A DNA stretch of 64,000 nucleotides from positions 38,846 to 102,845 of the forward strand of contig NZ_CAKUBT010000005.1 in NCBI RefSeq assembly GCF_934643285.1, read 5' to 3'. Source of the stretch: an uncultured Ellagibacter sp. Its GTDB lineage: Bacteria; Actinomycetota; Coriobacteriia; Coriobacteriales; Eggerthellaceae. The translations under genes were made by a program, and so were the position numbers. Below are positions 38,794-47,720 of the stretch, in pieces; the stretch's first letter is position 1, and each line of letters opens with the position of its first letter. The notes beneath the pieces are model-generated. The model did no database searches. It was not told the DNA's origin and saw only the letters and a program-made list of their open reading frames with translations.

Positions 38794-39003
38794 TTACGCC
38801 GTGAGAACGGACAGCGCGATCGTGGGAATGCCGAGCGCCAGAACCAAGATCACGCACACAACCACGGTGAAGATCTTCTTCATCTTAGCCGAGCGCTCCC
38901 GTTGCGCCTGCGCACGCGCCTCGCGTTCCTGCGCCGCCTTGATGCGGTCGCTTTTCTGCTGCGCCGTCAGCTTCTGCTGCTTGTTGCCGGATTTCTTGGC
39001 CAT
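38794..39003 (-). CDS. 69-aa tail-anchored membrane protein
   Basis: Highly charged coiled-coil-like N-terminal 40 residues (KKSGNKQQKLTAQQKSDRIK...) then one C-terminal membrane span (IFTVVVCVILVLALGIPTIAL). Four bases after the amidohydrolase stop region on the same strand, so probably its operon partner. No known family; layout is loosely SecE-like but without SecE motifs. Confidence 0.6.
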   Translation of the reverse strand: MAKKSGNKQQKLTAQQKSDRIKAAQEREARAQAQRERSAKMKKIFTVVVCVILVLALGIPTIALSVLTA

Positions 39004-39006
39004 AGG

Positions 39007-40362
39007 TTACAGCCTCAGCTTTCCGCGAATCTCGATGACGCGGGCGATGTGCTTGGCAACTTCCACGTCGATATGCCATTTATCCCGCTCGTAGAGCGTC
39101 TTGCCGTCGACCATGGTCATAATCACGTCGGCGGAGGTGCAGGTGTTCACCATCGCCGAGACGGGGTTTGTCGAAGGCGACTGCTGCGAGCTCGAAAGGT
39201 CGACCGCGATGATGTCGGCGCGCTTGCCGATTTCAAGCGACCCGATCTCGTCGTCGAGCTTGAGCGCACGGGCGCCGCCGATGGTCGCCATCTCGAGCAT
39301 CGACTCGGAGTCGAGGAAGCGCCCCACGTTGACGGCACGCTGGATGAGCATGCCGAGGCGCATCTCGGAGAGCATGTCGGTCGAGTCGGTGGCGGCGGGA
39401 GAGTCGGTGCCGATGCCAACGCGCAGGCCGGCGCGCATGAACTCGTCGACAGGCGCCACGCCCATGCCGAGCTGCGCGTTGCAGCGCGGGCACACGGCGA
39501 TGGCCACGTTGTACTCCTTGAGCTTCTTCACGTCTTCCTCGTCGGTGTGCACGCAGTGGATGGCGAGCACGTTGGGAGACTCGAAGGCACCCCAGTTCAG
39601 CGCATAGCGAACAGGGGAAACGCCCGTCGGGAGCCAGGGCGGGATCTCCAAAAAGCCGCGGCGGACCGACTCGCCGTGCACGGAGAACGACGAGGAACCG
39701 CGCTTCACGAAGTAGTACTCCTCGCGGCTGCCGGCAAGGTGCATGGCCACGGGCAGATCGTCGCGCGTGGCGAGCTCGGAGACTCTGCCGAACACGGCGG
39801 GGTGGCACATGTAGATGGGAGCGGGCGCGATGCCGATCGAGATGCGGTCGGGGTCCACTTCCTGGGACCAATGCATGATGTCGTTCTCGGCGGCGCGCAT
39901 GGCATAATCGATGCGGCGCTTGTCCATGACGCCCACCTCGCGATAGACCACGCCGCGAAGGCCGAGCTTCTGGGCCGCCGTGCAGGCAGCGCCCGTGGTG
40001 GTGATGTCGGCCACGCAGGTGATACCGGACGCGAGCGCGTCTAAGCCGCCCAAGATGGCGGAGTCGTACCAGTCGGACACTTCCATCTTCGCGGAAAGAG
40101 CGGCGACGGAAGCGAGCCAGGTGATGTAGGGCACATCGTGCACGATGCCCCGCATGATCGAGTTCTCCATATGAGTGTGGAGGTCGATCAGACCGGGCAT
40201 GATGGCGGCCGTCCCGTAGTCGAGCACCTCTTCGTCCGGATAGCGCAGCCTGAGCATCTCGGTTTTGCCGATGTCCCGAATTCGTCCGTCTCGAACGAGA
40301 ACGGCGCCCCCGACGATGGGGTCGGAGGTGACGGGCAGAACATATTGTGCGCACAACAACAT
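39007..40362 (-). CDS. Amidohydrolase (ATZ/TRZ / aminofutalosine deaminase-like)
   Basis: 451 aa. Metal-dependent amidohydrolase: LIDLHTHME (HxH), HLAGSREEYYF, HCVHTDEED and GTDSPAATD provide the metal ligands. It belongs to the S-adenosylhomocysteine / aminodeoxyfutalosine deaminase type. The divergent neighbour is menG, so a role in the futalosine route to menaquinone is a reasonable guess, not shown. ATG 40362 (GAGG eight bases before) is preferred to an ATG ten codons upstream that lacks a ribosome site. Confidence 0.8.
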   Translation of the reverse strand: MLLCAQYVLPVTSDPIVGGAVLVRDGRIRDIGKTEMLRLRYPDEEVLDYGTAAIMPGLIDLHTHMENSIMRGIVHDVPYITWLASVAALSAKMEVSDWYDSAILGGLDALASGITCVADITTTGAACTAAQKLGLRGVVYREVGVMDKRRIDYAMRAAENDIMHWSQEVDPDRISIGIAPAPIYMCHPAVFGRVSELATRDDLPVAMHLAGSREEYYFVKRGSSSFSVHGESVRRGFLEIPPWLPTGVSPVRYALNWGAFESPNVLAIHCVHTDEEDVKKLKEYNVAIAVCPRCNAQLGMGVAPVDEFMRAGLRVGIGTDSPAATDSTDMLSEMRLGMLIQRAVNVGRFLDSESMLEMATIGGARALKLDDEIGSLEIGKRADIIAVDLSSSQQSPSTNPVSAMVNTCTSADVIMTMVDGKTLYERDKWHIDVEVAKHIARVIEIRGKLRL

Positions 40363-40535
40363 AGCTTGAGCCTCACTCGCCCTTGGTTTCATTAGTCACG
40401 ATATGATAACACTGGGTTCGCACATCCCCCGAATCCACACCTTGGCAATCGGCGACGGGGAGAAGGCGGGCGATTTGGCGTATACTGAAGCGTCCCGCAG
40501 ACAAGCGAAAGCGTCACATCAGGAGCACGACCACC

Positions 40536-41279
40536 ATGAGCATCGACACCGCAACGGGCAAGGAAGCGCCCGCCGAGATATCTTCCGAACGCGTGAAGGA
40601 CATCTTCTCGTCCATCGCCAAGAAATATGAGCGATTCAACGCCGTATCGAGCTTCGGCGCCTACAAGTCCTGGCTTGCGGGAATGATGAGGCAGGCCCCC
40701 ATCGAGCGGACCGATGACGTGCTCGACATCGCGGGCGGCACCGGGGACGTGACTTTCACGGTTGCGCGCACGAAGCATCCGCGCCATATCCAGTGCACCG
40801 ACCTGGTCAACGAGATGCTCGACGTGGCCCGAGCGCACTACGCCGACGGCGCCGCGTGCGGCGTGCCCGTCGATTTCGAGGTGGTCGACGCGCAGGACAT
40901 CCCCTACGCGGACGCGAGCTACGACGCGCTCACCATGGCATACGGCATCCGCAACATGCCCGACCGCCCACGCGCGCTCTCCGAGATGTTCCGTGTGCTG
41001 AAGCCGGGCGGGCATCTGGTGTGCCTGGAGTTCTCCACGCCGCCGAACGCGGTGTGGCGCGCGCTGTACAACTTCTACCTGAAGCACCTGATCCCCTTCT
41101 GGGGCGGCCTTATCACCGGGGACAAGGCAGGGTTTGTATACCTGTCGAAGTCCATCAAGGCGTTCCCGAACCAAGAGGGCCTCGCAAAGATGATGCGCGA
41201 GGCGGGATTCGTCGATGTCACCTGGAAGAACTACACCGGCGGCATCGCCGCGGTGCATGTGGCGAAAAAGCCCGAGTAA
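40536..41279 (+). CDS. menG: Demethylmenaquinone methyltransferase (UbiE/MenG)
   Basis: 247 aa, class I SAM methyltransferase: VKDIFSSIAKKYERFNAVSSFG, motif I VLDIAGGTGDVTF, YGIRNMPDRPRAL and FEFS-type LEFSTPPN are UbiE signatures. Last step of menaquinone synthesis. An additional ring methylase (MenK type) is the alternative. Confidence 0.92.
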   Translation: MSIDTATGKEAPAEISSERVKDIFSSIAKKYERFNAVSSFGAYKSWLAGMMRQAPIERTDDVLDIAGGTGDVTFTVARTKHPRHIQCTDLVNEMLDVARAHYADGAACGVPVDFEVVDAQDIPYADASYDALTMAYGIRNMPDRPRALSEMFRVLKPGGHLVCLEFSTPPNAVWRALYNFYLKHLIPFWGGLITGDKAGFVYLSKSIKAFPNQEGLAKMMREAGFVDVTWKNYTGGIAAVHVAKKPE

Positions 41280-41315
41280 CGACGAGGACTCCGCAGCGTG
41301 ATGCGGGGCGCAACA

Positions 41316-41352
41316 ACGAGGACCCCGCAGTTCAATGCGGGGTCCTCGTTTT
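41316..41352 (+). terminator. Terminator after menG
   Basis: ACGAGGACCCCGCA-gttcaa-TGCGGGGTCCTCGT then TTT. An imperfect copy of the same stem precedes it at 41281-41308. Confidence 0.92.
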
Positions 41353-41479
41353 GTAAGCGCTGGTGCGCGATACCCATGAAAGCTCCGCTGAAAGCAGCGC
41401 CTTTTAGGCTGAGCAGGCTGTCCGAGCGGCACCGCCCGCAGAGGACGGTGCGAACCGGACAGCTCGCGCAGCTTGACTT

Positions 41480-41926
41480 CTATTTGCCGCCGTCGAGATT
41501 GCTCTCGCTCCAGTGAGCAGAGAGCTTCTCGAGCAGGCTGATGAGCTCGGCCTTGTCGTCGTCGGAGAGAACCGAGAACAGCTGCTCGTTGTACTTCGTG
41601 CGCTCGCGGGAGCAGCGGCGGGCTTCCTTCTTGCCCTCCTCGGAAAGCGAGACGATTACCGAGCGACGATCCTTCTCGCTCGGGGTGCGCTCCACAAGAC
41701 CTGCGCGATCAAGGCGAGCGATCTGCTCGGAGAGCGTCGCGGCGCGGACGTTCATGACCTCCGCAAGCTCACGCTGGCTCACCGGACCGGTTTTCAACAA
41801 CGCCGACAGGGTGCCGGAACGCCCACCGGATCGATTTCCGCGATGGACAGCGACGTGCGCACAATGGTGGAACAAATCGACGAGCTGTGCATCCTTGTTC
41901 TTCGGCTTCTTACTCTGGGATGCCAT
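41480..41926 (-). CDS. MarR-family regulator
   Basis: 148 aa. Winged helix: SQRELAEVMNVRAATLSEQIARLDRAGLVERTPSEKDRRSVIVSLSEEG. Divergent from the following MFS gene, with 340 bp between them containing a TTTACG-tgtaat-CGTAAA dyad near 42075-42092; it may regulate that exporter. Confidence 0.9.
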   Translation of the reverse strand: MASQSKKPKNKDAQLVDLFHHCAHVAVHRGNRSGGRSGTLSALLKTGPVSQRELAEVMNVRAATLSEQIARLDRAGLVERTPSEKDRRSVIVSLSEEGKKEARRCSRERTKYNEQLFSVLSDDDKAELISLLEKLSAHWSESNLDGGK

Positions 41927-42000
41927 GAGGTCTCCCTTCTCGTTTCGAGGCGGTGTTTTGACTTGCTCATTTGATACACTTTTTTCCCTTATGCAACAAG

Positions 42001-42266
42001 GTATCTAAGGTCACACTACACAGTTACCGCACAAAGTTGCGACTGGGACGAAAATGCACCAGCATCACCATACTTTACGTGTAATCGTAAAATTATTGTT
42101 GACGCATGCTTTCTCCAAAAATCGTCCATTTTTGCACGGGATGGGAACATCGTTTTCACCACTTATCATTAGATTCCTCCCAATATTGTCCCTTGTGCAT
42201 CATCGCTCAGCTTGCGAATCTTTTGCACCATCTATGCAGATCTCGAGAAATCGCTATGATGGACAC
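42001..42266 (+). promoter_or_regulatory. Divergent marR/MFS control region
   Basis: AT-richer than surroundings. Holds the TTTACG/CGTAAA dyad (about 42075-42092) and, at 42255-42260, TATGAT placed seven bases before the MFS ATG with no Shine-Dalgarno, suggesting a leaderless transcript. Confidence 0.4.
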
Positions 42267-43637
42267 ATGGGAAAACGAGCCTCGAAAACCGACGATTCGC
42301 GCAGGGAAAGCCCACGCGAGCAGCTATGGTCGACCACCTTCGTCTTGGTCGTCGTCTCGACGCTGTGCTGCTTCATGGTGGGCCAAGGGCTCAACTCGAG
42401 CACGTCGGTCTATGTCGCCCTCTACGGCGGAACCGCCGCGTACGCAGGCGTTTTGGGAGCCGTGTTTTCGGCTGCGGCGGCCGTCGTGCGCCTGCTCTCG
42501 GGGCCGCTGATCGACGGGCGCGGACGCCGCATCGTGATGCTCGTCGGGTTCGCCGTGCTCATCGTCGGGACCGTCGGCCCCCTGTTCACCCGCGACGTCG
42601 CGCCCTTCGTGGTGTTCCGCATCCTACAAGGAGCCGGCTTCTCGGCAGTGACCACCGCGTCGGCGACCGCCGCAGCCGATGCGCTTCCCGCGTCGCGCAT
42701 GGGGGAAGGAATCGGCTACTACGGGCTTGGCCAGGCGCTTTCCATGTCGGTTGGACCCGCCCTCGCCCTCGCCCTCGTGTCGACCGACCCGCCTGAGAAC
42801 CTTTTTATCGGCGTGACCGCGATCGCCGTGATCGGGCTTGCGATGATTTTCCTCTGCCGCTACGAGAAGCACCCCGAGATGCTGCCCGAGGGGGCGGTCT
42901 ACCGGCGCAGGCTCGAGGAGAGGGAAAGCGAGGCAGCGCGGACGGAGACTGCCGAGGTTGCCGAGGCTGGCGGGCGAGCAGAGGCGGCCGAAGCAGCCGA
43001 AGCGACCACGTCAGCCGCGCAGTCCAGGATGGAAGGACAGCCAAAACGCGAGGGCATCGCCTCCCGCATCTTCGAGAAACATGCCCTCCCTGGCACGCTG
43101 CCCATGATCGTGCTCTCTCCGGCGTTCGGGTTCGTGATCTTCTTCGTCGGACTTTACGGCGCCTCGCTCAGCGTGGGGAGCGCGGGGCTGTTCTACACCC
43201 TGTCAGCCGTGAGTATGATTCTCGTGCGGCTGAAATCGGGCGCCTTCATGGACCGCTTCGCGCCCATCAAGATCCTGCCCTTCGCGCTGGCGTGCGGTCT
43301 CGTCGCGTTTGCCATGCTCGTCGCCTGCGGGACCGTTCTCGACGGCACGCCCGTGCGCGATGCGGTGTTCAACCTGTCGGGAATCGTATACGGCTTCTGC
43401 AGCGGCATCGCGCTGCCGCTCAACCAGTCGGTAGCGGTGAAGAACACGCCGCCCGAGCGATGGGGAGCCGCCAACGCGCTTTTCCAGCTCGCGAACGACG
43501 TCGGCATCGGGGGCGCCTGCGTGATCTGGGGAATCGTGAACGACTGCTTCGGGTTCCCCGTCACCATCTGCTGCGCGATGTGCTGCATCGTGGCGTCGTA
43601 CTTCGTCGCACGGGCCGTCTATCCGAAGGAATCGTAG
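42267..43637 (+). CDS. MFS transporter
   Basis: 456 aa, 12 membrane segments in two halves separated by a long charged Ala/Glu/Arg loop (about residues 205-265). DGRGRRIVMLVGF is the MFS motif A. Drug-exporter-like; divergent MarR suggests inducible efflux. ATG 42267 chosen at the first residue compatible with a -10 box; no ribosome site is visible. Confidence 0.85.
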   Translation: MGKRASKTDDSRRESPREQLWSTTFVLVVVSTLCCFMVGQGLNSSTSVYVALYGGTAAYAGVLGAVFSAAAAVVRLLSGPLIDGRGRRIVMLVGFAVLIVGTVGPLFTRDVAPFVVFRILQGAGFSAVTTASATAAADALPASRMGEGIGYYGLGQALSMSVGPALALALVSTDPPENLFIGVTAIAVIGLAMIFLCRYEKHPEMLPEGAVYRRRLEERESEAARTETAEVAEAGGRAEAAEAAEATTSAAQSRMEGQPKREGIASRIFEKHALPGTLPMIVLSPAFGFVIFFVGLYGASLSVGSAGLFYTLSAVSMILVRLKSGAFMDRFAPIKILPFALACGLVAFAMLVACGTVLDGTPVRDAVFNLSGIVYGFCSGIALPLNQSVAVKNTPPERWGAANALFQLANDVGIGGACVIWGIVNDCFGFPVTICCAMCCIVASYFVARAVYPKES

Positions 43638-43821
43638 GGCACGAACAAAGACGGCCTTGTCAGGAGACGATTTCCCTCGCCCCATTCGTTCCCAGTAGCA
43701 GCACCGCGCCCTGCGCCCCGTTCACGACCGGCGGCAGCACCACGCCCTGTTCCCAGCGGCAGCACCGCACCCTGCGATAGCGCCCGGCGTCCCGAGCCTG
43801 GCGGCAGCAGCACCCTGCGCC

Positions 43822-46821
43822 CTAGTAGGGCTCGTCAAGGTTGACGTGCGCTTTCGCATCGAAGTCAAACGGGAAGAACCTTTCTTGCTTGAAGCGATCG
43901 AGCGCCACAAGCGCAATCATTCCCGCATTGTCGCCGCATGCCGAGAGGGGCGGCAGCACCAGGCGCACGCCCGCCTTCGAGCACATCTTCTCGTACGACG
44001 CGCGGAGCACGGGGTTCGCCGCGACGCCGCCGCCCACGCAAAGCGTGCGTGCGCCCGTCATCTCGAGAGCGCGTTTCGCCTTCGCCACCTGCACGTCGAC
44101 CACCGCCGCCTCGAAGCTCGCGCAGATATCGGGCACGTTGAGCTCGCGCCCAGCCTCGCGCTCGCCGTTGATGTAGGTGACGACCGCCGTCTTCAGGCCC
44201 GAAAGCGAGAAGCGCAAGTCGCCCGAGTGCATCATCGCGCGCGGGAAGGCGATGGCGCGCGGATTGCCCTTCGCACCGTAACGCGAGATCACAGGCCCAC
44301 CGGGATATCCCAGCCCGAGCGCCTTCGCGACCTTGTCGAACGCCTCGCCCACCGCGTCGTCGATGGTGGTGCCGAGCGTTTTGTAGTCGCCCCAGCCCTT
44401 CATGTGGACGAGCATGGTGTTGCCGCCCGACACGAGCGACACCACGGCAGGTGGGGTGAAATCGGGACACCCGATGCGATTGGCGTACAGGTGGCCTTCC
44501 AGGTGGTTTACGCCGATGAGCGGCACGTCCGCCGCCCACGCCGCGCCCTTCGCAAACGCCACGCCCACCACGAGCGCGCCGACGAGCCCAGGCGCATATG
44601 TGACGGCCACCGCGGAAAGATCGCGCCAGCGAAGCGATTCCATCCCGAGGTTTTTCGCCGCGACCTCGAGGCATTCGTCGCACACGCCGCAGATGGCCTC
44701 GATGTGCTTGCGGCTTGCGATTTCGGGAACGACGCCGCCGAAGCGCGCGTGGAAGTCGATCTGGCTTGCCACCACGTCCGAGGCAAGCGCCCCTTCCCCG
44801 TCGACGATCGCCGCGGCGGTCTCGTCGCATGAAGACTCGATCGCCAGGATGAGTGGGCGCGATACTCCCACCGCGCCGACTGCGGTCGCCTGCACGTCGT
44901 GCGAGGCGTCGACCTGCAGCTCCATGCCCGCGACCAGCCGCGACGACTCCTCGACAGGCTCCGCCGCACCCACGAGGGGAGCGAGGTCGCCCTGCATGAT
45001 AAGCGCATCCTCGCGATCGGAGTAATAGCGGGGACGCGTGCCCACGGGCACGAGGCCAAGCGCCTTGTAGAGCGCCTGCGCGCCCTCGTTGCCCGCGCGG
45101 ACCTCGAGCGAGACCGTCTGCGCACCGAGATTGCGCGCATCTGCCGCAACGTGCGCGAGCAGCTCGCGGGCGATGCCGCGGCGGCGCCACGCTGGATTCG
45201 TTCCCACTTTCAGGATCTGCACATCGCCGTCGACCACCCAGCCGCCGGCATACCCCACAAGCATGCCGACCTCACCAGGCTTGCCTTCGCTCGCGTACGC
45301 CGCCCACCAGGTGCGATCGCGCCGCGGGATCTCGTCGGCCACAAGCGCTTCGCTCCACGCATCGCTTCCCATGATGCGCGACTCGAGCGCCGCGACGCAT
45401 CCCGCATGGGAAAGGTCGAGAGGCTTGTACGATATCCCCCGCTCATCGGGCGGAGCCACGAGAATAGACTGCTCGTGAAGCGTGGCGTGGTGTGCAGGCG
45501 AGGTCTCCTCGTAAGCGGGCGCCTTCCCCGCGAGCGAATGGACGAGCGACGGATGGGCCACCGCTTCGGCATCTTGGACGCCCGTGCGAAGGTTTGCATC
45601 GGGAACGCCCAGCGTCGCCGCGCCCTCGCGACCCGCGCTTCCGTGAGCCGCTCGCGCCGACCCTTCGCGAGCCGCACGAGCTGCACGGGCACGCTCGTTT
45701 TCCTCCGCGTCGGACAGGCGCGTGTACACGGGAAGCGCAAACGCCGGGTTATGTCGCACTGCATCGAACGGGTCGCATTCCCCGCTGTGCCACGCAGCCT
45801 GTAGAGCGAGGAGAAGCCCCGCGCCCGTCGGCGTCCACGTGTCCTCGGGAAGCACCTCCCCGCATGAAACGAACAGGTCCCTATATTTCTTCAACGCATC
45901 CCCCGCAAGGAGAAGCCGCTGAGCTGGAAGACTCGCAACGACGAGCTCGTCGGGAGTCGAAAGCTCCTGAGGGCGGGCGGTGTGCTCCGCGCGCAGTTCC
46001 GCAGCGCAGCGAGGACTGTTTGAGCACGGAGTATGCCGCCCGGCCTCAGGAGCGCCGGCGTCGGAGAGTCGCCCTTTGCCGTTATCCTCGGAATCGGAAG
46101 GCGACTGCGATTGAGCAGTGTGCTCCGCGCGCAGCTCCGCACGACGCGAACAGCCCAGTGAGCTGTTCGCCAAAGCAGAACCGCCGAGCAGCTGAAGAGC
46201 GCCGGAAGCGCCAGGAGTCGCCGCGTCGCATTCCGCAAGCTCTTCAGCCGCCAAGTCCGCCTTCACAACGCGATCGGCCTCGTGACGATGCGCGCCGGCG
46301 CCGTCAACGAGATAGCGAACGGGGTAGACCTCCTTGCGCATGGCGTCAGCCACCACGGCGACCTCGCCGCGTGCACCAGATTCCCAAACGCCCCAGGCCA
46401 CCGCGTCGAGCGAGGACACGCCCACAAGCCCCACCTCGAGCGCGCTCGCGATGCCCTTCGCCGTCGCCATGGCGATGCGCACGCCGGTGAACGAGCCGGG
46501 GCCGCGCCCGACGCACACGCACGCGATGTCCTCGCGCGCGATCCCTCTTTCGGCGAGTAGCGCATCGATACGGGGAATGAGCTGGGTGTTCGATTGGCGG
46601 CGCGCCTCGATTTCAGCATGTGCGACAAGCTCGATCGCGCGCGCTTCCTCGTGAAGCATGCCCACGCCGATGGCAATCACCTCGTTGGCGGTGTCGAAGG
46701 CGAGCACGTAGGCGGGTTCGTGACGGGGCGCATCGACGCCAAGCGCAGCCGATGCTGGAGATTTCGTTTCGCTCATAGTATGCAATGTTTCCGTTTCAGA
46801 GGGAGAATCGTTCGTGCGCAT
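43822..46821 (-). CDS. tsaD: TsaB-RimI-TsaD fusion with palindromic-element insertions
   Basis: 999 aa. Residues about 38-330 are TsaB (FDTANEVIAIGV, GRGPGSFTGVRI); about 470-630 is a RimI GNAT acetyltransferase (WRRRGIARELLAHVAA); about 661-999 is TsaD (ILAIESSCDETAAAIVDG, HLEGHLYA, GGGVAANPVLR). TsaB and TsaD make N6-threonylcarbamoyladenosine at tRNA position 37; RimI acetylates ribosomal protein S18. Two palindromic elements are translated within the TsaB part, giving ALANSSLGCSRRAELRAEHT and TPCSNSPRCAAELRAEHTAR. Follows tsaE in an operon. Start uncertain: ATG 46821 or 46776. Confidence 0.9.
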   Translation of the reverse strand: MRTNDSPSETETLHTMSETKSPASAALGVDAPRHEPAYVLAFDTANEVIAIGVGMLHEEARAIELVAHAEIEARRQSNTQLIPRIDALLAERGIAREDIACVCVGRGPGSFTGVRIAMATAKGIASALEVGLVGVSSLDAVAWGVWESGARGEVAVVADAMRKEVYPVRYLVDGAGAHRHEADRVVKADLAAEELAECDAATPGASGALQLLGGSALANSSLGCSRRAELRAEHTAQSQSPSDSEDNGKGRLSDAGAPEAGRHTPCSNSPRCAAELRAEHTARPQELSTPDELVVASLPAQRLLLAGDALKKYRDLFVSCGEVLPEDTWTPTGAGLLLALQAAWHSGECDPFDAVRHNPAFALPVYTRLSDAEENERARAARAAREGSARAAHGSAGREGAATLGVPDANLRTGVQDAEAVAHPSLVHSLAGKAPAYEETSPAHHATLHEQSILVAPPDERGISYKPLDLSHAGCVAALESRIMGSDAWSEALVADEIPRRDRTWWAAYASEGKPGEVGMLVGYAGGWVVDGDVQILKVGTNPAWRRRGIARELLAHVAADARNLGAQTVSLEVRAGNEGAQALYKALGLVPVGTRPRYYSDREDALIMQGDLAPLVGAAEPVEESSRLVAGMELQVDASHDVQATAVGAVGVSRPLILAIESSCDETAAAIVDGEGALASDVVASQIDFHARFGGVVPEIASRKHIEAICGVCDECLEVAAKNLGMESLRWRDLSAVAVTYAPGLVGALVVGVAFAKGAAWAADVPLIGVNHLEGHLYANRIGCPDFTPPAVVSLVSGGNTMLVHMKGWGDYKTLGTTIDDAVGEAFDKVAKALGLGYPGGPVISRYGAKGNPRAIAFPRAMMHSGDLRFSLSGLKTAVVTYINGEREAGRELNVPDICASFEAAVVDVQVAKAKRALEMTGARTLCVGGGVAANPVLRASYEKMCSKAGVRLVLPPLSACGDNAGMIALVALDRFKQERFFPFDFDAKAHVNLDEPY
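45963..46053 (-). repeat. Palindromic element copy iv, inside the TsaB region
   Basis: 91 bp. Arms GCTCCTGAGGGCGGGCGG and CCGCCCGGCCTCAGGAGC pair over 27 bp with few mismatches; core as in copies ii, iii and vi. Translated in frame. Confidence 0.85.
46119..46180 (-). repeat. Palindromic element copy v, inside the TsaB region (truncated, long-core subtype)
   Basis: Shares CGCGCAGCTCCGCACGACGC then GAACAG...CTGTTCGCCAAAGCAG with copy i in rsmA but lacks one end (GGACTGTTTGAGCAC is missing). Lies 65 bp from copy iv. Confidence 0.75.
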
Positions 46822-46839
46822 GATAACGCACCGCGCGCG

Positions 46840-47355
46840 TCAGTTCAGCTTTGATGACGTTTTCACCAGATGAGAGCGCGAATCGTTCGACCATACGCAC
46901 AGAAGCTGGCGCGCCCTGTCGCCGACGGAGTGAACCCGCACGACGCGAGACCCGTCGTCGCCGACGGTGATCGAAACATCGAGATAGCCATAGGGCAGTT
47001 CCTCGGGGAACTTCTCGCCCCATTCGAGGAACGCGACGCCATCGCCTTCGACGAGGTCATAATAGCCGACGTCTTCCAATTCCGAGGCGTCTTCCAAACG
47101 GTAAAGGTCGAAGTGGTAGAGCGGAACCGAGCCCGAGGAGTATTCAATCACGATGTTGAAGGTCGGGCTGACCACGTCGTCGGAAATGCCCAGGCCAACC
47201 GCGACACCCTGGACGAACTGCGTCTTCCCCGCGCCCAGATCACCCGAGAGCACCACGACATCGCCCGCGTGGAGATACGGCGCAAGCGTCTGGCCGAGCT
47301 TCTTGGTCGCCTCGGTGGAAGTGGTTTTCCGCATGTATGAAAGTCCGTTTGCCAT
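46840..47355 (-). CDS. tsaE: tRNA t6A synthesis ATPase TsaE
   Basis: 171 aa. P-loop LSGDLGAGKTQFVQG near residue 40, SPTFNIVIEY and FDLYRLED (TsaE signature), then FLEWGEKFPE. Drives the TsaBD cycle; directly upstream of the fused tsaB-rimI-tsaD gene. Start at ATG 47355; a later ATG seven codons in is possible. Confidence 0.93.
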   Translation of the reverse strand: MANGLSYMRKTTSTEATKKLGQTLAPYLHAGDVVVLSGDLGAGKTQFVQGVAVGLGISDDVVSPTFNIVIEYSSGSVPLYHFDLYRLEDASELEDVGYYDLVEGDGVAFLEWGEKFPEELPYGYLDVSITVGDDGSRVVRVHSVGDRARQLLCVWSNDSRSHLVKTSSKLN

Positions 47356-47720
47356 GCGTCCATCATACGCCCTGCACCAGGCGGGCGGGGCAACCCGACA
47401 ACAAACGCACGAAAGCGCACTTCCTTGGTGCCCTCCGCCGCGCAAGAGGCAAGCACCCCATCTGCCTGAGCCGAATCGCCTTCGATGTTCCGCCATGTTG
47501 GGCGCTGCCCCAACTCGCTCAAATGGCCACGAACAAGGGATTTTGCTCGCCCCGACGCCCGCCCGCACGATTCACGCTATAGTAAACGAAACTAATCCGC
47601 TCGTCGCAACGCGCATGGCGCAAACACCGCAGCCCATGCGTCGCAAGCGCCCCGATTTGCGCGCTGCGAGAGCTCAGGCCGCCGACGCCCGGTCGCGGCG
47701 CAACACGAGAAAGGACCACC

